The notes under the pieces are model-generated. The model did no database searches, was not told where the DNA came from, and saw only the letters and a program-made list of their open reading frames with translations. The translations under genes were made by a program, and so were the position numbers. This document shows, one piece after another, positions 56,313 through 64,000 of a DNA stretch of 64,000 nucleotides; the first letter of the stretch is position 1; the number at the start of each line of letters is the position of its first letter. Source of the DNA: Thysanoteuthis rhombus (taxonomy: Eukaryota; Mollusca; Cephalopoda; Oegopsida; Thysanoteuthidae); assembly GCA_963457665.1 (NCBI GenBank), contig OY735231.1:39077906-39141905 (forward strand). The letters run 5' to 3'.

Positions 56313-57324
56313 GTACGTTAACAATTTTGTCTCGGATTTTTTCCCTCATTTTTAAAGTTCTTTCTTTTCTTTCTTTTACTTCTCACTCCTTTTATCTTTT
56401 TTTTTAATGTTTTATACATTTAAATCTTGTTTTTTTTCTACCTTTCTCTCTTTTTACTCTTTCTCTTTATCTACGATGTTGCTTTGTAATATAATGCTAT
56501 ATTCTTGTTCATAATCAAGTGTGTAGACCAGCTACACCTTACATATGTTGCACACATAACCCCAATATATATTTAGACATGATAAAAAAGAAATTTGGAA
56601 AATTGCCTTCTCCAATAACAAAATTCACCTTCAACCCAACCTTCTTCCACCAAGTCTTATTCACAACCAATTACTCATATAAACCAAATGCTTCATTATG
56701 TAGTTAAAATGCAATTCAAATAAAAAATGCTTAGTTAATTAATTTGCATGAATTTCATTTCAAATGCTCATGATAGATTTAAAAGGAAACATTTGTGAAT
56801 TATTTCTACTCATTCAAATATTTTTGCATTACTTATCGCAGGTGTCAGACTGTTTTAGAGTCTCTGTACTCAGGATAGGTGATCAATATCATGGCCGATC
56901 AGTTTTCTATTCTTATTAAGTGATAAACTGAACACCCCAAGCATTAATAAATCTATTTATATCAACTTATATAAACATTAGTGTCTGTTGCTTTGCAAAG
57001 CTAAAATGGTCATGATGTATTTGCGTTTATATTTAAGTGTATAGACCAACTATACCTATAATATTTTTCACACAAAACCCTAAATTATATCTGAATAGAA
57101 CGATCAATTTTTTTCTTGAATTGCATGCTTAAACCAGTTTTTCTACTGTTTTAAAAATCTCTGTACATGAAAGGGGGATCAATAAAGTGGTGAATCAGCT
57201 TTCGATTGTTACCATGTGATTAACTGAACCCCCTCTTTAAAACGTCTTGATGTAAGATGTTCCAAATAATGAAATCCACACACGTCCAACCAGTTTCTAC
57301 CTGGTCTTATTCACAGCACAATTT
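56313..57324. repeat. Intron 6, first part: diverged tandem duplication
   Basis: GTGTAGACCAGCTACACCTTA (56520) and GTATAGACCAACTATACCTA (57039) begin similar segments. CTGTTTTAGAGTCTCTGTAC (56850) corresponds to CTGTTTTAAAAATCTCTGTAC (57147), and AACTGAACACCCC (56928) to AACTGAACCCCC (57223). Confidence 0.55.
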
Positions 57325-57365
57325 ACATATATACATATATATATACATATATATATATATATATG
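57325..57365. repeat. (TA)n microsatellite
   Basis: TA run with CATATA interruptions, followed by a short family G-like phrase (GTGTGGATGTGAGGTGATCC). Confidence 0.9.
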
Positions 57366-58170
57366 TATGTTTGCTGTGTGGATGTGAGGTGATCCGACTT
57401 TTTTTTCGTATGCACCCATTTCATTATACAGTGGATTCCAGTTCACAGGACCACATCGAGAATTATGATTTGGACCTAATAACCTGCTGGTCCAATTAAC
57501 CAAACATCTTCATTTTCATGCACAAAACACTAAAGATTTTTTAAATCCAAGGAGAACAACTTGCATAAAAACCAGAACAAATCAACTCCTATTAATTTTC
57601 TCACAAACTAAAAATATTTGAAAGATTGTTTTGAGAACTAAACAAATATATATTTTAGTAATTCCATCACAATTTTATCGAATTAGTTCTTACAAATTGG
57701 TCTTATTGGGTAGCTAGTCCTAAAGACTGATAGAGCTATTAAATGGAGTCCACTACATTTCGGAATATCATTTTCCACTTCCAGGATTGTGTGACTCAAA
57801 AAGTGCATTCTAGAATTTTACCTTGAAGAAAGATCGATATTCCCACAATTTAGATATGCCAATCTGTGGTCCCAACCCTGCCCCGAAATCCTAAAATTCC
57901 TGCTGGTTAATGGGGCCCTGGTTGAGAACCTCTGATATAAATGGTGAGAAGGCCTGATCCAGTTGAGGGCAAATGTCTTGATGGCACCTCTAGTAGATAC
58001 TCAAAAAACTCCACTCAGCCAGTAACTCTGTCATAAACATAACTGTAACAACCCCCAATATATTTTTATTGCTTAAGTTAAATGGAAGCTTACCTTTTTG
58101 AATGTTAGTGCAAGCAAAAATACCCCGTGTTTTCTATCAAGAAAATCAATCACTTGTATTTATTTTCCAG
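57366..58170. other. Intron 6, second part: AT-rich with a single hAT-like end
   Basis: CTGGTTGAGAACCTCTG (57912-57928) is a typical right end of an hAT element, but the left end was not found. Confidence 0.45.
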
Positions 58171-58330
58171 TTTTGCTGCTTTCGATGGGGAACTCCTTGA
58201 AGAACTGTGTCGGGTCCAAGTAACAGCACCAGAATTTTTCTACAAAATCCTTCAGACAGAATTTAAATTAAACTTAGCAGACATTCTCAAGTTATCCAAA
58301 GGCATACACCACTTGTCATCAAAACGATAA
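58171..58330 (+). CDS. Exon 7: second half of the SAM domain, C-terminus and stop
   Basis: The acceptor TTATTTTCCAG joins AA|T to give Asn565, and translation ends at TAA 58328-58330. Residues 565-617 read NFAAFDGELLEELCRVQ, then a helix containing FYKILQTEF, then NLADILKLSKGIHHL. The pattern F-x(3)-DGE-x-L-x-x-L is typical of SAM helices 2-4, and the final helix holds the usual end-helix interaction surface. Only a few residues follow the domain. SAM domains drive polymerisation, and in SARM1 they form the octameric ring. A similar scaffold role is inferred here. Confidence 0.92.
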
Positions 58331-58472
58331 TAATCAGCCATTTTTTTTTTTATTTCTCTTTTTTTTTAAAATTCTTAATCTATTTTATTTTTTATTTAAA
58401 AAAAAAAAAAGAAAAGAAAGGAAAAAGAATTGTGTGAATGAAGTAAAAGGTGCAGCTACATTTGCAAGTACT
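58331..58472 (+). other. Proximal 3' UTR
   Basis: T-rich then A-rich sequence after the stop codon. No AATAAA follows until 60849-60854, which sits in a SINE-like fragment. The poly(A) site is therefore unknown and may use a variant hexamer. Confidence 0.5.
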
Positions 58473-58682
58473 ACTGTATATGCCGGACTATAAGACAAAT
58501 ATTTTACAAGGATATTTGGAGGACTATCGCTCACTGCAACACATCTAAGCCCCATAACTGTCCATATCAAGCTTCGGTAGATGACCCATTAGTCATGAGA
58601 CCAGCATATTGGACGCAGTGTAATATTTGAATGATTTTTAAAAAAAAATTGAATGTCTGTCTTATATAATGGCATATACAGT
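58473..58682. mobile_element. MITE in the probable 3' UTR
   Basis: ACTGTATATGCCGGACTATA with AGACA on the left is matched inversely by TGTCTTATATAATGGCATAT with ACAGT on the right, 210 bp apart end to end. Confidence 0.7.
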
Positions 58683-59182
58683 TATCACTCTTTACTGCTA
58701 TTACAGATCTGTGTTACCCTTTCAGATTATATTTGTACAAAGAAGATTTGAGTCAGTAAATCTCTTGGATAAGGTGCTGCTCAAAGTTTTGGGGAACCTA
58801 AGGTACAAAATGGCTTCCTCAAGAAATGAAAAAAAATTGATATAAAATGAGGTTGTTTATCTCCTGGTGGAGTGAATTTGAGGGATGTGTCCATCGAGAC
58901 ACAGGAAACCCTGGGTAACTCGACAGATGAACAGATTGATCCAGCAGTTCAAATTCCCCCAAATACCCTTTCGGGGTAGCACATCGTAAATAATCACCTT
59001 GCCATCGAGCAGCGATTAGCAAGCTCATCTCAAAGACCATTAATAGTTTATTAATTTCGATATTCATTGGGTTGTCCACATTTATGGTTTTGTGTCACAC
59101 TAAATGAGGTTATTGGATATCTAGTATACTTGGAATCTAAATATAAGTTTTGCTGTGATTGTGGAATGAACAAGCTTGTGTG
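58683..59182. other. 3' UTR or intergenic, nothing recognised
   Basis: The minus frame 58819-59079 has no domain. Confidence 0.45.
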
Positions 59183-59645
59183 TTAAAAACCGTCAACTAA
59201 AACTGTCTACTCATCATCATAGTCATCATCGACATAGGTTTCTTCAGTTTTAAAGTGGGTTTAGATGGTTGGCTATCTATGTATGTACCATGCATACAAA
59301 CTGCACCAATGAAGCTAGAGTGCTTAAAATTTAAACGTTTACAACTTATTATGTCTACAAAGAACGTTTTTTTTGTTTTGTTGAAATTCAAACTCAAAAT
59401 AAGTTTTCAGTGAGGGATTCAATTTACTATGTAAATTTAAACTGGTCCCTTGGTTTGTGTCTGGCAGCATTCACGCTTGTATTTTGATAATTTAGACTAT
59501 TTTAGTGATCACTGTCCTACAAAAGGCAAGAGAAGTAAATTATTCATGTTTTTTTTTTCAATCATGAATTTATGGTTCAAACCATATTGGTAATTAATTT
59601 TACCACCAGCTCTGCTTAATTTAAATTGGTCACTTGACCAGACTC
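59183..59645 (+). repeat. Family A repeat (subfamily with GATCATGAATTTATG-like segment)
   Basis: Starts TTAAAAACCGTCAACTAAAA. The distal part carries AATCATGAATTTATGGTTC and TTACCACCAGCTCTGCTTA, as in 20191-20280, instead of the usual distal blocks. Confidence 0.8.
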
Positions 59646-59771
59646 TTTTTTTCCTTTTTTTCTATTGGAAAAAATTTCATTTGAATCAGACATTTCAAAG
59701 ATAATTATTTAGTCAAATATGTCCCATAAACTTATCAGCTTGTAACAGTAAAATACAAATGATTATTTAAT

Positions 59772-60422
59772 CTTTAGCACTCTGTAGATGACTAAAGGTG
59801 CTATCACGTCACATGACCTCATGCAAGCTCACAAGGCCTCAAAACCATCAAAATCAGCCGTAGGATTCATACTTGTGTCACGTCATGTCACCTAAGGTGA
59901 CTTAAATTTGAAATTTTGATTAGATTTAAATTTATAAAGATCTTTGTTTTCTGTCATTTCCAATCAGAAATTCTTTTATTTGTTGATAAGAAAAAATGCT
60001 ATCTCACACTATTAAGCATCCTACAAAAATGAGCAGACACAGAAAATGTGAGTCATGAAGTCACATAACCATCAAGGACTTGTGATATCACATGACTTGA
60101 CAGCACAGCAGTGTTTCTTTTAGCTATTCAAATAAGTGTTACACTGGCCTATGCCCTGCTAACGCTCATCTGAACTCACGTGAATTCATATGGTGTGATA
60201 GCAATCTGTTCCCACCGCTAGTCCAGCAAACAAAAATTTTGTTATGCCACTGCAGGTGACTCTGATTGCCAAATGATAGTGTGTTTGAATTTTGTAGATG
60301 TGTTGTCATATCAATTTCATTTCAATTCAAGTCATACATAAGCAGACATACAAGTTGAAGGCTTTCAGTTACCAAGTGCACAAAATCTTGGCACCCTTGA
60401 AAAAGAATACAGAGTGCTAAAG
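59772..60422. mobile_element. Possible DNA transposon remnant with 15-bp inverted ends
   Basis: CTTTAGCACTCTGTA (59772-59786) and TACAGAGTGCTAAAG (60408-60422) are exact inverses. Internal TCACATGAC and CACGTGA phrases recur. No target duplication was noticed. Confidence 0.5.
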
Positions 60423-61580
60423 GTCAAGAATTTTGCTATTATCTTTTAGAAAATACATGAGAAGAACTGAAATAATATAATTAAGAAGCAGCCGGTGTTG
60501 TTTTGAATGAATTGTGTAAAAGTTGAAAACAATGACTAACACTACAGCATCTGTTGGAATTCATCAATGAAAATATTTTTATATATGATTGCAGATCACT
60601 GTGCTTACAGATTACAACTGAGGTATTTTATATGATGCTTCTTGAATATTGGAATTATAGCCATCACAGCAGTGTGTCTCCCCATCGACAGTTATAATTG
60701 ATTTTGTTTATGAGTTTCAGAAGAGTCATTAATATTTCAGATTTTAATTTTAAATTTTAATTTATTCTTATTATTTATTGGATGAAATATCATAACTCAA
60801 TATTTTTAATATTTTTTCTTTTTATAATCTTGACTTGTTTTTTGTGATAATAAAAGCAACTTAAAACTAAGATGAAAGTAAAAACTGATCAAAATTAATG
60901 AAAATATTTCAAATTCTGTTTGGACGATATAACTTCGTTTTTTTTGTGTCGATTTTCCTGAGAAATCAGTTTCATTTTCCTTTTTTCTTGCGAATTTACC
61001 CGATGAAGGCTGAAGAATATTGAGCTCCTTCAATTATCTTCCAGAGTTGTCAGGTTAAACCAAGAAGGGACATAATCCAAGCTTCATATTGGAGATTTTG
61101 ACTGAGATGAAGCTCGGATTACCTCCCCTCCTAGCAAAATCCAGTAACCCTGTCTCTTACCATTCATCTGGCATCTAGAATTTGATGAAAAAAAAAAGGT
61201 TTTTCTGCTTTGAAATTTTTTTTGTGAAATTCTGTTTGTTTTTCTTTGTTTTTTTTTCAATTTTTTTTTTTGCCAGGGGTGGGGCAATGAATTCTCTGAC
61301 CTCATCAAATCTGATAATGTTCCAACCATTTTGGACAAAACCTTTAATTTGGCTCAATATCTAAGAATGATCAGGCAAACCACATTTTGTTCCTGAGCAA
61401 ATTCAAAGTAAGGTTAGCAAGTTGAATGTCATGACTGGCAAACTAGAGGAATGATAAAGCAAGCAAATTGAAAGATAAGGTATGCAAATAAGGTATGCAA
61501 ATTAAAAAATATGCCATGCAAATTATAAAAAACAAGCAGTCTGAATCGAAGCACAAAAGTCACACATATGTTACGCTGAA
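60423..61580. other. AT-rich sequence with a SINE-tail fragment
   Basis: 60845-60935 matches the tail of the second SINE family (GATGAAAGTAAAAACTGATC). 60998-61025 (GATGAAGGCTGAAGAATA) recurs at 62958-62975. Otherwise nothing. Confidence 0.45.
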
Positions 61581-61758
61581 TTGGCAAAATTGCCTCATTG
61601 GAGAAGTTTAACAAATAATGAATGAATACTTAATTTTAATTTAATGAAAAGTTTATTCAACCAAAACAAGCATAAAACCGTTTTTTGCAATCAAAAGTTA
61701 ATGTAATCTAACATCTTTTATAAAATAATGAATTTTACCAATGAGGCAATTTTGCCAA
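61581..61758. mobile_element. MITE-like element with 21-bp perfect inverted ends
   Basis: The left arm TTGGCAAAATTGCCTCATTG+G (61581-61601) and the right arm 61738-61758 are exact reverse complements. The arms are themselves partly palindromic (TTGGCAAAATTGCC). Confidence 0.75.
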
Positions 61759-62342
61759 TTGGGCATATCATACATACTAACTGTGACAATCGATGCAAAT
61801 TTTGATTTTTCTTGTCAAATTATTTGAAATTTATTTTTTCATATATTTTGTTTGAATAATAATTTATTCTTTTATTCTTATATACTTTTGTTCATCGATT
61901 GAGTTGGCTTTTCCTTTCAATTTGTATGTCATTTTTTTAATTTGTGTGTTGTAATTTGAATGCTGTATTTTTGAATTTGTTTGCCATTTTTTTCAAATTT
62001 GTTTAGGAAGTGGTGTAGTTCGAACAGGATTTTGGTTTTCAATTTGTTGGCTTTAAAAAATATCTGGTTTAAAACATTTTGTTCTCATTTCTGTAGCTGA
62101 TTAGATGTTTTATACTCCTGTTGTAAGTTGGAGAGATTACCTGCTGACACGTGAGGTAAATAATTTGGATGTTAGTCTGGGAAGATCATTTGAACTTGTT
62201 TCTTTTCTTTTATTCTTTATTGCACTTGATGTTGATTTGTGAACCCTATAGATCCAGTCCAATTCTTTGAACAAAGAGTTCTCACTTGGTATTGCTGAAT
62301 GAAGACTGGTTCACATCTTTTATTACAATGCTTTTTTCAATT
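61759..62342. other. AT-rich sequence, nothing recognised
   Basis: No shared repeat or ORF. Confidence 0.45.
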
Positions 62343-62350
62343 GTCTATAA

Positions 62351-62798
62351 CAGTGGTTCCCAACCTTTTCAAGGTCATTACCCGCTTTTGTCTAAAAGAT
62401 TACTAGTTTTCCCCCTTCCATTCAAGTAGGTACAACTAAGAATGATTGCAAATAATTATTTCATTTTGCGTATAATTATACAGATTTATAATGAGAATCA
62501 GTTCAGTTTTATAACTGTAGATTCTAGGAAGCAAATATCACAGTCTTTTATGAAAATTAGATTTTTTTTTTTTCTGACAGAATGACGAAAAGCTAATACT
62601 ATCACCCAATTACTGGTGAGGAAAATCCAGACTTTTGTTTGCACAGTTAATGCTTCTTCTTGCATCACACAACCCCAGTACCTTTAAAACCCAAGCATTA
62701 ACCATAACTTACATTTTTATCCAACGGCCTTATTCCTCATTTGGACTACTTAAATCCTCACTCCTTGGCCCTATCCTTCTCCTGGTTGGGAACCACTG
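62351..62798. mobile_element. hAT MITE with perfect 8-bp target duplication
   Basis: The ends CAGTGGTTCCCAACC and GGTTGGGAACCACTG are exact inverses and hAT-type. Flanks GTCTATAA (62343-62350) and GTCTATAA (62799-62806) are identical. The 448-bp interior has no transposase. Confidence 0.95.
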
Positions 62799-62806
62799 GT
62801 CTATAA

Positions 62807-63377
62807 CATTCCATTGTCTATACAATTGCAAATTTTGTTTGGATATTGAATTTATTATTTGCATCAAACCAACCATCTATTCAATCCATTTTATTTGACA
62901 GCACTGGGGCAGAAAAAATGAACAAAGGTTTGTTTTTCTCCTCAGGTTATGCATCAGATGAAGGCTGAAGAATAGATCATCCAAGATGTTGTGTCAACAA
63001 CATCAAGGATGCAAAGAAGAAATTCAATTATCCCAGCAAAATTGATAATGATTTTTTTCCTTCCTCAAGGCAAAATGAAAATGTTTTCTTTTAAAACAAT
63101 GCAGCTATTATTGTGTTAGAAAGGTGAAAATGTTTTCTTAAATTTTTCTTTTATTGCTGGACGGTGATCTTCAATATGGTTGATGCAAACCCCTAGGGCC
63201 AAAGAAAACTTTTAATTAAGGCTCAGCCTTTGATAAATATCAAGGGTCAAGCAAGTTGTATGTAGAATCTTAAGGATCAGAAGTGTTCAAATAATCAATG
63301 AAATTGTAAGTGCTGAATTGACTGGTTATAAAATGGAAAAAAATAGACTCAATGATTACTTGTTAAAAAATTTCATC
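62807..63377. other. AT-rich sequence, nothing recognised
   Basis: Short chance ORFs only. Confidence 0.45.
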
Positions 63378-63720
63378 CCTATTTTCAAAATATACGTACT
63401 GACTATAATACAAAAGAATGCTTTTGATGAAGCATTTTCACTATTATTATGATCATTATTATTATTATTATCATTTTTATGACTAGTTATATTCAATCTT
63501 TTTATTTTTTGCTTTATATCACAACATGACCCTAATTTCATCTCTACATAATCCTATTTTCAAAATTCACATAATGACTATAATTTTAAAAATACTTTTG
63601 ATAAAGCATTTTCATCCACTCATTCTCAATATTTTATTACTTATTTTATTCAATCTTATTATTGTTACTTTCCATCACAACACACAGCATCAATACACAC
63701 TAATCTTATTCCCATATAAT
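63378..63720 (+). repeat. Tandem duplication with a period of about 174 bp
   Basis: CCTATTTTCAAAATATACG (63378) and CCTATTTTCAAAATTCACA (63552) start two diverged units. Each continues GACTATAAT, CTTTTGAT-AAGCATTTTCA and TATTCAATCTT. A third partial start may lie near 63710. Confidence 0.75.
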
Positions 63721-64000
63721 CTAATATTTTGTTTTTAAAATCTTTAACATTTCACTTGTTCCACCATCACCAAAGACAATCATATTTCTACCAAATCTAT
63801 TTTGTTATTATTGATATAATACACTCTATAGATTTTATATTTCATCTACAAAAAGGTGCAAGTAGCAAACCCAAGATGCATCAAAAGCATTTTAATATTG
63901 CTGAATCTTGCCAGACCTCAGAGTCAAGATTGGGTTGATGCTATATTTTGCATAATGGATGAAGACTTATTCAACCACCAAGGCACTTATACTGACTTCT
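63721..64000. other. Window end, nothing recognised
   Basis: AT-rich. The frame 63729-63938 has no domain. Confidence 0.4.

Larger units (their letters stand above)
10716..58330 (+). other. Spliced gene for an ARM-TIR-SAM protein (gene span from first visible exon to stop)
   Basis: Seven exons are joined by GT-AG introns of about 31.8, 5.5, 3.7, 1.8, 1.1 and 1.9 kb. Frame and phase agree at every junction, and the model ends at TAA 58328-58330 after 617 visible residues. Domain order is ARM repeats (about 60-370), TIR (about 383-510) and SAM (about 544-610). In the related metazoan enzyme SARM1 the ARM domain holds back a C-terminal TIR NADase while tandem SAM domains oligomerise. Here the TIR lies between ARM and a single SAM. 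The likely role is a cytosolic innate immune or cell-death sensor that assembles through SAM and either cleaves NAD or signals through TIR. That role is inferred from domains only. The 5' end (start codon, promoter) is not identified. No signal peptide or membrane segment is visible in the part that can be read. Confidence 0.88.

Overview
The window looks like animal nuclear DNA. It is AT-rich and dense in transposons, with one multi-exon gene whose introns reach about 32 kb. The repeat types are RTE-type LINE 3' ends with TGA-repeat tails, tRNA-derived SINEs, Tc1 and pogo/Tigger remnants, hAT MITEs, a Penelope-like reverse transcriptase fragment and long CA/TA microsatellites. Together with the gene's architecture they suggest a lophotrochozoan, most likely a coleoid cephalopod such as an octopus. 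That species call is inference, not proof.

There is one convincing protein-coding gene, on the + strand, built from seven exons between 10716 and 58330: 10716-11744, 43578-43682, 49148-49270, 52976-53077, 54859-55074, 56192-56312 and 58171-58330. All junctions obey GT-AG and the phases match throughout. The joined frame closes at a TAA after 617 visible codons. The product reads as armadillo (ARM) repeats (about residues 60-370), a TIR domain (about 383-510) and a C-terminal SAM domain (about 544-610). In the text, residue 1 is the first complete codon of the first visible exon (10718). The true N-terminus lies on an upstream exon that I could not find. The domains are those of the NAD-cleaving TIR enzyme SARM1, but in a different order: ARM-TIR-SAM instead of ARM-SAM-SAM-TIR. 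An innate immune or stress sensor with NADase or signalling activity is the natural hypothesis.

Layout: 1-10645 is upstream sequence with repeats, including two large inverted pairs of one repeat family. Exon 1 (10716-11744) holds most of the ARM domain. The 31.8-kb intron 1 is a transposon graveyard. Exon 2 (43578-43682) is a 105-bp exon completing the last ARM repeat. Exons 3-5 (49148-55074) encode the TIR domain, with a Tc1 remnant, a Tigger remnant and a minisatellite close to them. Exons 6-7 (56192-58330) encode the SAM domain. 58331-64000 is 3' UTR or intergenic DNA with several MITEs, including an hAT MITE with a perfect 8-bp target duplication.

The commonest repeat, called family A here, has about 18 recognisable copies of roughly 0.2-0.5 kb. 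It occurs alone, in tandem and as inverted pairs. A second family (B) forms a 149-bp hairpin at 11928-12076 and carries a CTGATGA/stem/GAAAC core resembling that of hammerhead ribozymes. Families C, D, G and H are further unnamed repeats. Apart from the gene exons, I found no open reading frame that looks like a host protein. No functional tRNA, rRNA or CRISPR array was seen.
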